Below, in pieces: positions 51,090 through 60,391 of a stretch of 64,000 nt of DNA (positions are counted from its first letter, which is position 1; every line of letters starts with the position of its first letter). The stretch comes from an uncultured Deferribacteres bacterium. GTDB lineage: Bacteria > Zhuqueibacterota > JdFR-76 > DREG01. The stretch spans positions 34,673-98,672 of the forward strand of contig CAJVYQ010000013.1 in NCBI GenBank assembly GCA_913009825.1, given 5' to 3'. Made by a program: the position numbers and the translations under genes. The notes under the pieces were generated by a model, which was given only the letters and a program-made list of their open reading frames with translations, had not been told where the DNA came from and searched no databases.

Positions 51090-52754
51090 TTATTTTGGCA
51101 AATACAGAAGTCGCTTTATTTTATTAGTTGGTGTTTTCTCAAAAGGTTCCTCTTGCTCGATGATTCTGCTGACTTGGGAAAAAGCAGGCAGTTTTGTATT
51201 TGTTTCTTTGCGAATATCTTCAAGTAACTTGCGAATCGTGTTAACCATTTGCGCTTCACTCTTACCGGAAAACGTCTGATCGATAAAATCATAATCAGGG
51301 TAAATTCGCGCGGTTATTTTTCCATCATCATCATAAACCAGGGCTTCCTCCACGTACGGAGATTCTTTCAGTTTTTCCTCAACAACTTCAGGAAAAATAT
51401 TCTCGCCGGAAGGTCCCAATATCAGTGTTTTAGACCGGCCGCGAATGAACAGGTAATTGTCTTTATCCAGATAACCGCGGTCGCCCGTAATCAACCAGCC
51501 GTCTTCACTGAACACTTTTTCATTTTCTTCGGGATTTTTATAATATCCCTGCATCACATTGGGCCCTTTTACGTAGATTTCACCGATACCGGTGTCCGGT
51601 TCCGGATTCACAATTTTTATGTCGACTCCGCCCGCCGGCTTGCCCACAGAACCGATGCGTGTTTCAGCAACCGGGGATGCAGAGACCAGCGGGGCACACT
51701 CGCTCAAACCGTAACCGTTGGTGAAGGGGATCCTGCCGTCGCGTAAAAAGGCTTCAACTTCCGGATTAAGTGCTGCACCGCCGATGACCGCACATTCCAA
51801 CCGGCCACCGAACATCTCCATTACTTTTTTCCCTGCGGTGCGGTAAAGAAACTTCCGGCTAACTTTAAAATTCAATAGCCAGCGTAAAAGTTTTTTCTTT
51901 GATATTTCCGGTAGAACCCGTTTGTGGTAAATTTTTTCAAAAACCAAAGGAACACCTGTCAGGACTGTCGGTTTCAATTTTTGCATGGCATCGATCAGAA
52001 TTTTGGGTGAGGGTTTTCGTTTCAGGAAATAGAGTACAGCTCCCGCGTAAACCGCACCCAAAAATGTGGAGGTCGATCCGTAAGAATGGGCTAATGGCAG
52101 CAGGGAGAGCACAATACTATCCTCATTCACCGCTTTCACCGAATCGATTCCGGTCATGCCATTGGAGACCAGACTTTTGTGCGCCAACATAACCCCTTTG
52201 GAATGTCCGGTCGTCCCCGAAGTATACAGGATTTCCGCCAAATCATCTTCTTGTATTTCCACTTCCGAACCGCTTTTTTCTTTTTCCGTTTCCTTAGATT
52301 TCTTTTCCTCCTTTTCAGCCTGTTCCTGCTGAACCAATATCGAAAAATCGGTCAGTGAAAATACAATTTTAAAATCAGAGAGGGGCGTTAGATCCATCGA
52401 TGTATAGATAGAATCGGAGATGAAGGCAGCAGCAGCTTCAGAATGACGAATAATGTGATTAATATCTGCTTCTGGAAAATCTACTAAAACAGGAACCACC
52501 ACCGCGCCCATAGTAGTAATGGCCATAAACGCAAAACACCAGTTAGGTGAATTATCGCCAAGCAACAAAATTTTTTGTCCTTTCTTCACAGAAAAACTTT
52601 TAAGCTTCTTTTTCAAAGAATCAACTTGTTCGCCAAACTCTTTGTAGGTCAGCGGTTCCTCGCCGACAAACGCAAGAGCTTTGTTAGAAGAGTATTTTTT
52701 AACTGAATTGTAAAAAAAATGATCTAATGTTTGTTTTTCCAATTCGATACGCAT
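51090..52754 (-). CDS. Long-chain acyl-CoA/AMP-forming synthetase
   Basis: A 554-residue member of the adenylate-forming superfamily. The P-loop is ILYTSGTTGHSKGVM, and GYGLSECAPL and TGDRGYLDKDNYLFIRGRSKTLI are the A5-A8 motifs. A charged insertion (about 150-170, EKEEKKSKETEKEK) is unusual. It activates a fatty or aromatic acid with ATP and CoA; chain length is not predictable. The ribosome site GGAGG lies near the start. An intrinsic terminator lies about 130 bp upstream of the start on the same strand. Confidence 0.93.
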   Translation of the reverse strand: MRIELEKQTLDHFFYNSVKKYSSNKALAFVGEEPLTYKEFGEQVDSLKKKLKSFSVKKGQKILLLGDNSPNWCFAFMAITTMGAVVVPVLVDFPEADINHIIRHSEAAAAFISDSIYTSMDLTPLSDFKIVFSLTDFSILVQQEQAEKEEKKSKETEKEKSGSEVEIQEDDLAEILYTSGTTGHSKGVMLAHKSLVSNGMTGIDSVKAVNEDSIVLSLLPLAHSYGSTSTFLGAVYAGAVLYFLKRKPSPKILIDAMQKLKPTVLTGVPLVFEKIYHKRVLPEISKKKLLRWLLNFKVSRKFLYRTAGKKVMEMFGGRLECAVIGGAALNPEVEAFLRDGRIPFTNGYGLSECAPLVSASPVAETRIGSVGKPAGGVDIKIVNPEPDTGIGEIYVKGPNVMQGYYKNPEENEKVFSEDGWLITGDRGYLDKDNYLFIRGRSKTLILGPSGENIFPEVVEEKLKESPYVEEALVYDDDGKITARIYPDYDFIDQTFSGKSEAQMVNTIRKLLEDIRKETNTKLPAFSQVSRIIEQEEPFEKTPTNKIKRLLYLPK

Positions 52755-52888
52755 AGACAGGCCTCCTTTTTAACAATGTGAGAATTGAAGGAATAAAAAT
52801 CAAGAAAAAAAATGATTACGAGTAAAGAAAAAGGAACACCACAGCATGATAACAACTCAAATTGGCGGAACAGTAAATTTCACAATAC

Positions 52889-52923
52889 AAAAAACGCCGC
52901 TGGCCCAACAGGTACCAACGGCG
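52889..52923 (-). terminator. Intrinsic terminator upstream of the acyl-CoA synthetase
   Basis: Reading minus: CGCCGTTGG, an 11-base loop, CCAGCGGCG, TTTTTT. It either ends transcripts entering from a short untranslated gene or acts as an attenuator in the leader of the synthetase gene. No ORF ends here on this strand. Confidence 0.7.
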
Positions 52924-53070
52924 TCAGAAAGGTATTACTATGAAACGTAATAGTAAAGTAAAAAAATGTTACAGAATTGTCAAGGAAAAATATTTTTCAC
53001 TATTTTCAGGCCTATCCACCGCAGAAGAATGTTTAATGTGCCGACTAAATAACACTTGCTTTTATTTGTT

Positions 53071-53221
53071 ACCTAAATTGAGCGATTCTAATGTCATTCC
53101 GTAGGAATCTTGCTGGTTTAGTGCACAGAACCAACAAAATTCTTTCCCGCCTGTGTCGGGCAGGCAGAATGACAAAACTCTTTAGGTGGTTGTTTTAAGC
53201 TGAGAATCGCTCAATTTAGGT
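53071..53221 (+). repeat. Family B element (copy B3)
   Basis: 151 bp, ACCTAAATTGAGCGATT to AATCGCTCAATTTAGGT, interior GTCATTCCGTAGGAATC...GGCAGAATGACA. This copy lacks matching 3-bp flanks (GTT/AAA). The rest of 52924-53490 holds no recognised gene; the promoter of the sulfatase must be in the last 250 bp. Confidence 0.88.
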
Positions 53222-53490
53222 AAAAGTCATTTGGCCTGGCCGTTATTGATAGTCATTCATTGAGATTCGAAATGACAAAGCGCTGAATTGTTATGACAGA
53301 CCGATTGCCAATTGCTGTTTCAAATCAAAGAACTAAACCGCTACAGATTTCCATTTTTTCTGTGGCATCTCAATTCTGTAGCTACTATTTTTTTAAGTTT
53401 CGTGAGAGTTTCCGGAATAATCATTCAGGCACAAATTAACAATTGCATTCTCAACAAGCGGTTCAACAAATTTAAATCAGGAGATACAAA

Positions 53491-54987
53491 ATGCATCACA
53501 TTACACGCCGCGATTTTTTACAGAAAACGGCAACCGGCGGACCGGCCATTGCTTTGGGAGGTTTGCTTAGTCTGCCGCAAAGCAATTGCAGCGCCCGGAA
53601 ACAACCGAATCTGGTTTATGTTTTCCCCGATCAGATGCGCGGCCAGGCTATGGAGTTTTTGGGCGAGGAACCCGTGATCACTCCCAATCTGGATCGATTT
53701 TCCACCGAAAGTGTGGTCTTCACCCAGGCTGTCAGCAATTATCCGGTGTGCAGTCCGCACCGCGCCATGCTGATGACCGGTATGTATCCGATCTCAAACG
53801 GAGTGTTGAACAATTGCACCAGTCGCAGCGCGGAATTGGGCATCCAATTGAAACAATCATCTCGATGCTGGTCCGACATTCTGCATGAAAAGGGATACAG
53901 TTTGGGGTACATCGGCAAGTGGCACCTGGACGGGCCTCACAAACCGTATGTAAAATGTTCCAACAACAACGAAAACTTTGCCTGGAATGAATGGTGCAAA
54001 CCCGAACGCCGTCACGGATTTGATTTTTGGTACGCGTACGGCACATACGATCAGCACCTGCACCCCATGTATTGGGACACCAACGCAAAACGCGATGAGA
54101 CACATTGGGTGGATCGATGGGGACCCGAACACGAAGCGGATAAAGCGACCAAATACATTAAAAATGAGGGCGGCAAATATAGAAATCCGAACCGTCCTTT
54201 TGCGTTGGTTGTCGCCATGAATCCGCCGCACATGCCCTACAATCAGGTGCCGGAAAAATATGTCCGTTATTATAATGACAGGGATGTCGAATCGCTTTGC
54301 AAGCGGCCGGATATTCCGCCTGCCGGAACCAGATGGGGCGACTACTATCGCAAAAACATCAAAAATTATTACGCTATGATCACCGGCGTGGATGAACAAT
54401 TCAATCGCATTCTGACGGCGCTGAAAGAGACCGGATTGGCAGAGGACACGATCGTTGTTTTTTCTTCCGATCATGGAAACTGCCTCGGCATCCATGACAA
54501 AATATCAAAGAACAACCATTACGAAGAATCCATGCGGGTACCGTTCATCATTCGCTGGCCGGGAAAAATTGCACCGCGGCACGACGACCTGCTCTTTTCC
54601 TCGCCGGATATCTACCCCACGCTGCTCGATCTGATGGGTTTCGCCGGCGACATTCCCCGTGAAGTTGAAGGGAAAAGCAGGGCCGGCTTGCTGCTAACCG
54701 GTAAGGGCGAACGACCTGCTTCGCAACTCTACTTGTGGGTCCCGTTAGGGAAACCCGCTTTCGGCAGAAGGGGCGTCCGCAATCATCAATACACACTGAT
54801 GATCAGTAATATGCCGGATCGGGAGATAGAGATTGTCCTGCACAACCGGAAAGCGGATCCTTACGAATTAAAAAACATTGCTACAGACGCACCGGAAATT
54901 GTCGCCGAATTGATAAAAAATGAATTACGGCCGTGGCTGGAATACACCAATGATCCCTGGTGGGATAATACAAAAAGCAAATTGTAA
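53491..54987 (+). CDS. Tat-exported sulfatase
   Basis: A 498-residue type I sulfatase. The N-terminal RRDFLQKTATGG is a twin-arginine signal, and an NC near residue 32 could be lipidated. The formylglycine site is CSPHR (C87-x-P-x-R), and the metal-binding PNLVYVFPDQMR and SSDHGNCLG motifs are present. The conserved IGKWHLDG is also seen. It removes sulfate from an exported substrate, probably a sulfated polysaccharide. It needs a formylglycine-generating enzyme encoded elsewhere. The ribosome site CAGGAGA is good. A DUF1080 remnant follows. Confidence 0.95.
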   Translation: MHHITRRDFLQKTATGGPAIALGGLLSLPQSNCSARKQPNLVYVFPDQMRGQAMEFLGEEPVITPNLDRFSTESVVFTQAVSNYPVCSPHRAMLMTGMYPISNGVLNNCTSRSAELGIQLKQSSRCWSDILHEKGYSLGYIGKWHLDGPHKPYVKCSNNNENFAWNEWCKPERRHGFDFWYAYGTYDQHLHPMYWDTNAKRDETHWVDRWGPEHEADKATKYIKNEGGKYRNPNRPFALVVAMNPPHMPYNQVPEKYVRYYNDRDVESLCKRPDIPPAGTRWGDYYRKNIKNYYAMITGVDEQFNRILTALKETGLAEDTIVVFSSDHGNCLGIHDKISKNNHYEESMRVPFIIRWPGKIAPRHDDLLFSSPDIYPTLLDLMGFAGDIPREVEGKSRAGLLLTGKGERPASQLYLWVPLGKPAFGRRGVRNHQYTLMISNMPDREIEIVLHNRKADPYELKNIATDAPEIVAELIKNELRPWLEYTNDPWWDNTKSKL

Positions 54988-55019
54988 TTATTCAGGTAGA
55001 GTAAGAAAACATACCCCGG

Positions 55020-55439
55020 ACTAAAATAGTCGTCTATTGCAGCGATACTAATAATTGGATTCCCAACTCGGTGGAGATTCAGATAGCCGATGATTATGCC
55101 AGGAAATGGGCAGACAGTCCGGCAACCTGGCACTGCGGGGCAATCTTCGGTCATCTGGCGCCGAAGAAAAGCATGGTGAAAAAACCGGGGGAATGGAATC
55201 GTTACACCATCACCTGCAAAGATAAAATGATTTATGTGATGCTAAACGGTGAATTGGTGACAAAAATGAACATGAATCTGTGGACTAATGCCAAAACCAA
55301 CCCGGATGGCAGCGAAATTCCACCCTGGTTGAGCACGCCTTTTTCCCAACTGCCAACTCATGGCCGCATCGGTTTCCAGGGTAAACATGCCGGCGCGCCG
55401 ATCTATTTTCGGAATATTAAGATTAAGGAATTGAAGTAA
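55020..55439 (+). pseudogene. DUF1080 (3-keto-disaccharide hydrolase-like) C-terminal remnant
   Basis: The frame is recognisable from about 55022 (VVYCSDTNNWIPNSVEIQIADD), well before the track start at GTG 55071. It continues through GEWNRYTITCKDKMIYVMLNG to the end YFRNIKIKELK. Full DUF1080 proteins have a signal peptide and about 80 more N-terminal residues. Here they are replaced by part of a GTAACT/'CCCCGTACT'-type repeat (54988-55020, TTATTCAGG...ATACCCCGGACT). The loss therefore appears tied to the repeat. Confidence 0.82.
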
Positions 55440-55578
55440 TCTGTTGTTTTACAGTAAATCTGATTGAGTACATTTTTATTTTGCAATTTCTCCGCGCCCT
55501 CAGTATTCTCTGCATTCAAAAATAGCAGGAACTAAAATGCAGCGTTCACAGAGAACGCAGAGAGAATCAGAAATTTTA

Positions 55579-58299
55579 TTACTTTTTATTCATTGCTTCT
55601 AAAATCTGCCTCAGTTGATCTAACTCCTGTCCGTATTTCGCCCAATTGCCTTGTTTAAGATAGCTTTGTGCTTTGTTGTAATGATTCAAAGCTGTCTGCG
55701 CTAAACCCGGCAATGGAGTACCGGGTATACCGGTCAATGCTTTTTGCATCACTTTTTGAGAGATGTTGCCGGCGCTGAATACCGCACGTAATGCCTGATC
55801 CAGATCATTGCGCATCTCTAATTGCTCGCCATAAGCAGCGACAACCCGCTTCAGTTCCGGCATCTGGCTTTGTTCCGCCTTCAGATAGATCGGTTCAACA
55901 TAAATAAAAGAGTGCTCGATCGGAATGACCAACAAATTTCCCCGAATAACACTTGATCCCTTCTGTCCCCACAGGGTTAGTTCAGAAGAAATATCCGGTT
56001 TTTGATTGATACGCGCCTCTATCTGCATCGGTCCGTAAATCAATTTTTCTTTGGGCAATTTATAAATGATCAACTGTCCGTAATTCGGCGCATCACAGCG
56101 GGCACACATCCAGGCAACCATATTGTTCTTTTTAGAAGGCGTCAGGGGGAGCATCAAAATAAATTCTTCCGAAACCCCATCAGGCAATTTCATAATGATA
56201 TAATAAGGAAACATCGTCTGTTCCGTGTCCTGATAAATTTCATGAGGGATACTCCACAAATCTTCCTGGTTATAAAATACCTGGGGATCGGTCATGTGAT
56301 AAATATTATTCATCATTGTCTGAATAGTAAACAGATCCGTTGGATACCGGAGGTGATCTTTCAAAAAGTCCGGCATTTCAGCAAACGGTTTGAAGAGTCT
56401 GGGAAATATTTTTTTATACGTTTGAATCAGAGGATCGGAAGGATCGATCACATAATAGGTAACTTCTCCATTATAGGCATTGATGATCACTTTTACAGAG
56501 TTGCGAATATAATTAAGTCTTTCTTCCTTTCCTGATTGAGAAAATTGCTCCGAGTACGGAAACATATTGGTTGTGGTATATGCATCCTGTATCCAGTATA
56601 ATTTTCCATTCTTACCGACAACAATATAGGGATCGGAATCATAGGACAAAAATGGCGCAATAGTACGGACACGTTTGCCAATAATCCGATGAAACATGAT
56701 TCGACTCTGATTAGTGATATAGCCGGTGAGAAGAATTTTAATATCGGAGAATTTCCAGGCATAAACAATTCTTCGCAGCAGATTCGATATTTTTACTCCG
56801 CCTTTCCCCCGGTAGGTTGAATAGACATTCTGATCACCTTTGGGATAGTCAAACTCTTCGGTTTTTGTCCCGACAATTGCATAGGTGTCGGTTTCTTCGC
56901 CATAGTAAATTTCGGGACGGGTGATCTTTAAATTCACATTCGATTTTGGCGGAATGTCCTTCACCAGAAAATTAGGCATTCCTTCCTCGGTAATTTCATT
57001 GACGGGATTCATAACCAGGCCATAACCATGAGTATATTTCAGATGCGTGTTGACCCAGGTACGAGCGCGAACCGGAATTTGTGAAGTCGGCAATTCGCGC
57101 ACAGCTAAAGCAACCTGTAAATATTTATCAAATTTATACCGGTCCACATCCACACTCTTGAAATCGTAATAGAGCCGAATTTCCTGCAACTGCTTATAAG
57201 ATTGAATCAGTGGACGACTATCCCAGAGACGAATATTTCTAATCGTGGACCGGTTTTTTTGGATATCATCATAAGTAATTGTTTGTTGGACAGGAAAATC
57301 TTTCTCCTGCACATTATTTAAGCCATAAGCCAATTGAGTAAATTTAATATTATTTGCAATAAACGGAGCTTCTTTGGTAACCTCATTGGGTTTAACGACA
57401 TATTGTTGCAGCAGCGTCGGATAAATCCAAAGCAGGATAACAAGCATAAGAATATAAGCGCCACCGGTATAAAACAGGAGTTTCCATTTCTTCATCATGG
57501 GAATGAACAATAATGAAATGGCAAGGATAGCGCTGGCTATCAGTAAAATCCAATAGGCAGGAATCTGGGCGTGAATATCGGTATAGCTGGCGCCATAAGC
57601 TACGCCACGGGTGGAAAATAACATGGCAAATAATTTTAATCGATAAACGACAACAATACCCAGAAAGAACAATCCGGCTAACACAGAAAAGTGGATCCGT
57701 ATTTTGGGATCGATATAGAGCCGGTTATCCCGAAACGTGATGCTTTGATCATTATAGTAGGAAATCCCAACTGCCATGAATACTAGAAAAGTCGAATATA
57801 AATACCAGCCATTTAAAAGTTTATAAAACGGTAAACGAAAAACATAAAATGAAACATCTTTGGCAAAAATGGGGTCTGTTACACCAAATGTTGTTACGTG
57901 AAAGAACTGCAGGATAATCTTCCATGAGTTGGAAATACTTGAACCAACGATGATTGAAAAGAGAGCAACCAGAATCACCCACACGTATTTTGCATATTTC
58001 TCATTAAAAATAATATCGATAATTGTAGGTTGAACTTCCGCATCAATTATTTTCATGGATCGGCTGTCCTTCCCCACTCTCCTCGCGATGACAATGTTTA
58101 CAGTAGCAAAAATCGCAAATAGAATAGAAAAGATAATGAATATGAGCAGCTTCGCCGCCAGTACGGTTGTAAAAACACTGGCAAAGCCAATATTTTGGAA
58201 CCAAAGCCAATCGCCATAATACTTTACAAAAAGGGAAATAACAATAAACACCGCCAACAAGCTTGCAAGGACGATAGAAATTTTCGTTTTCGATTTCAT
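55579..58299 (-). CDS. UPF0182 family large membrane protein
   Basis: A 906-residue protein. Residues 1-310 contain seven hydrophobic helices (first ISIVLASLLAVFIVISLFVKYY; the motif YYGDWLWFQNIGF is a family mark). The rest is a large extracytoplasmic domain with DSRPLIQSYKQLQEIRLYY and VNTHLKYTHGYGLVMNPVNE, both typical of UPF0182/COG1615. The C-terminal region (LNHYNKAQSYLKQGNWAKYG) forms the usual helical tail. Function is unknown in all organisms. Transcribed alone. Confidence 0.95.
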   Translation of the reverse strand: MKSKTKISIVLASLLAVFIVISLFVKYYGDWLWFQNIGFASVFTTVLAAKLLIFIIFSILFAIFATVNIVIARRVGKDSRSMKIIDAEVQPTIIDIIFNEKYAKYVWVILVALFSIIVGSSISNSWKIILQFFHVTTFGVTDPIFAKDVSFYVFRLPFYKLLNGWYLYSTFLVFMAVGISYYNDQSITFRDNRLYIDPKIRIHFSVLAGLFFLGIVVVYRLKLFAMLFSTRGVAYGASYTDIHAQIPAYWILLIASAILAISLLFIPMMKKWKLLFYTGGAYILMLVILLWIYPTLLQQYVVKPNEVTKEAPFIANNIKFTQLAYGLNNVQEKDFPVQQTITYDDIQKNRSTIRNIRLWDSRPLIQSYKQLQEIRLYYDFKSVDVDRYKFDKYLQVALAVRELPTSQIPVRARTWVNTHLKYTHGYGLVMNPVNEITEEGMPNFLVKDIPPKSNVNLKITRPEIYYGEETDTYAIVGTKTEEFDYPKGDQNVYSTYRGKGGVKISNLLRRIVYAWKFSDIKILLTGYITNQSRIMFHRIIGKRVRTIAPFLSYDSDPYIVVGKNGKLYWIQDAYTTTNMFPYSEQFSQSGKEERLNYIRNSVKVIINAYNGEVTYYVIDPSDPLIQTYKKIFPRLFKPFAEMPDFLKDHLRYPTDLFTIQTMMNNIYHMTDPQVFYNQEDLWSIPHEIYQDTEQTMFPYYIIMKLPDGVSEEFILMLPLTPSKKNNMVAWMCARCDAPNYGQLIIYKLPKEKLIYGPMQIEARINQKPDISSELTLWGQKGSSVIRGNLLVIPIEHSFIYVEPIYLKAEQSQMPELKRVVAAYGEQLEMRNDLDQALRAVFSAGNISQKVMQKALTGIPGTPLPGLAQTALNHYNKAQSYLKQGNWAKYGQELDQLRQILEAMNKK

Positions 58300-59298
58300 G
58301 GGTAAGCCTCTTTAATTTTACAACAGTTGAAAACACATTTAACAATATTATCAAATTGCAACAATACAATTTAAACAACAAACAATAAAATACAATAGAA
58401 ATTAAATGTTTGCTGTATTTTTCATTACCATAGATCGCAGAAAGTGTGAAAAATCGAATATATGTCGAGATCAATCACGGGGATAAAGAAAAAGATTTTG
58501 CGAACATCTTTGTTTTGGGAAAATTGCCTAATTTCGATTGTCACCGGTCTCGATATTAAAAACTAATTATCTTCAGCCACAAAATGAGATACTACAGAAA
58601 TAATCTTTTTTGCGGCGTCTTATTTTCTGCGCTAAAAAAATAATCATCTTCAATAACCGTTAACAAGATTTAAACACTTTTTTTATTTCTAACCTGAGTT
58701 ATTTATGCCGGAATTAATCGATTGTAGGGCGATTCGCTGAATCGCCAACCTAATTTACATTAAAAATGAAAATCCGTTTAGTAACAAAAACAAACTCAAA
58801 AACAAAAAAATCGCTCAATTCAGGTCATGAATATTTGCCACAATGAGACCCCGTCTGCACCGGGCAGGCAAGACACGAATAAATAATAAGTTCAGACCTC
58901 GTTAAATTTGATAAATATTAGGTAGAACAACCGGACAAAAATCATAATGAATTTGCACTATATATTGCGTAAGTACTTGTTTTTTAGTTTAAAATCAAAC
59001 ATGCAGTGTTCAATTATTCATGGATTTTCTCACAATCGACTAGTAAACAAGAACTTAATGAACAATAAAACACCTGATTTAACGAGGTCTGAAGTTAAAA
59101 GTAAATTGGATTTCGAACTCAATTTTAAGCAGTTGATTATTAAATTTCGTTTTTGTTCATTGTTTTTTTGTAACTTTGTGGCTTGGTGGCTCAAGAATAT
59201 TTCAAACTAAATATAAATGCTAGTCGCGAACAAGCATATCGATACCGGCTGAAACCATGTTAACGGTTTGGGATAATATTCAAATATTGAGTGAATGT
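58300..59298. other. 1-kb gene-poor space
   Basis: Upstream of UPF0182. Contains a diverged family A element at 58709-58825, a CGTCTGCACCGGGCAGGCAAGACACGAA fragment near 58845 and AT-rich DNA. The 87-aa ORF 58947..59210 has no ribosome site and looks like chance. Confidence 0.5.
58709..58825 (+). repeat. Family A element (copy A5)
   Basis: The left end is diverged (CCGGAATTAATCGATTG); interior GTAGGGCGATTCGCTGAATCGCC; right end AATCGCTCAATTCAGGT intact. Confidence 0.82.
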
Positions 59299-59745
59299 CT
59301 ATTTCAAATGATCTTTACTAAATATTTCATCGATGGATTTAACGGAAATTTTTTTCAGCACCCAGGGCACCGATGTGCTGTCAGGATAAAACAGTTTGCC
59401 GCCGATGGTATGGTTTTCTGCAATAAAATATCCTTTGTATTCTATTTCAAATGTTCCGTGAAATTTCAGATACACCGATTTTCTGTGGAATGAAACCGAA
59501 TCGATGGCGGTTTCATTTTTCTTTTTGCCATTTCGGAATGCGTAACAAACGCCGCACAATTTGCTGTTTTGGCCGGAGAAAAAATAATAGACAAAAATAT
59601 CGGTAAAATCCGTTCCTTCCACAGTCGCCTGCCAGAAGCCTAAAAGCTTTTTTTGTTCTCCGGTCAGTTGGGCGGAAAGCATCCTGACAGGTGAAAACAG
59701 AACGGATGTTAAATAGATCAAAGTAAGCAATCTTATTTTTTTCAT
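59299..59745 (-). CDS. Small exported protein of unknown family
   Basis: A 148-residue protein with a signal peptide (LLTLIYLTSVLFSPVRMLSAQ). The mature part has LLGFWQATVEGTDFTDIFVYY followed by short beta strands, a layout like small lipocalin-like or DUF2147-type envelope proteins. Two cysteines (LCGVC) are close together. It lies 8 bp behind the DUF523 gene, so they share a transcript. No function assigned. Confidence 0.75.
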   Translation of the reverse strand: MKKIRLLTLIYLTSVLFSPVRMLSAQLTGEQKKLLGFWQATVEGTDFTDIFVYYFFSGQNSKLCGVCYAFRNGKKKNETAIDSVSFHRKSVYLKFHGTFEIEYKGYFIAENHTIGGKLFYPDSTSVPWVLKKISVKSIDEIFSKDHLK

Positions 59746-59753
59746 CTCAATTC

Positions 59754-60239
59754 TTATAGAAAATGTTTACGAACAGCGGGATTGTTCAATGTCTCTTCAT
59801 CCGCAACAGGTACAGATGGAAATTTTTCCATGAAGGCTTTAGCAAACATGCCGGCACCCTGTGCAGAAGGAATACCTTCTTTGGTATGAACCGGTACTTC
59901 CCGGATGCCGCAGCTTGGCGATTTCGCTTTAAAAATGTACACCGTCAGATTCTCATTTTCAAGTAGCAGAAGTTTTTTTTCAATCCACTTTCGCATTTTT
60001 TCCGTATAATCTGTCCTGGAATTCACAGCCAATAAATCAGGAGAATCAGGATTACCCACCAATTCAATCGGTTCTCTCGGCACCGTCATGCCGCATTCCA
60101 CTTCGGGACAAACCGGTACACACTCCACAAATTCACTCAATTCATTTATGATATAGTGATTCGACTGATTGCCGCCATCATAGCGTACATTTTCGCCCAG
60201 CAAACAAGCGCTGATACCAACTTTAGGTTTAGTTTTCAT
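59754..60239 (-). CDS. DUF523 family protein
   Basis: A 161-residue protein with the family start VGISACLLGENVRYDGGNQ, the VCPEVECGMTVPREPIEL motif and KAKSPSCGIREVPV. Several conserved cysteines suggest a metal or Fe-S site. It is also found fused to DUF1722, which is lacking here. Biochemical role unknown. Ribosome site weak; upstream is a CCCGCGTACCACCC-type repeat fragment (60305-60385). Confidence 0.92.
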   Translation of the reverse strand: MKTKPKVGISACLLGENVRYDGGNQSNHYIINELSEFVECVPVCPEVECGMTVPREPIELVGNPDSPDLLAVNSRTDYTEKMRKWIEKKLLLLENENLTVYIFKAKSPSCGIREVPVHTKEGIPSAQGAGMFAKAFMEKFPSVPVADEETLNNPAVRKHFL

Positions 60240-60391
60240 TTTTTCTTTTTAACCGGATAAACAGAATTTCTCAAGAATTTATTGATTAACCGGGTAAGTT
60301 ACAATTAGATTGGCAGTTGTTTTACACCCCGCGTACCACCCTTGAGGCAGGGATTTTTGGAGGTGTATTTATTTGACTTTTGCTACTTACT

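Noticed and set aside
53857-54495. 212-aa minus-strand ORF
   Set aside because: Antisense to the intact sulfatase gene.
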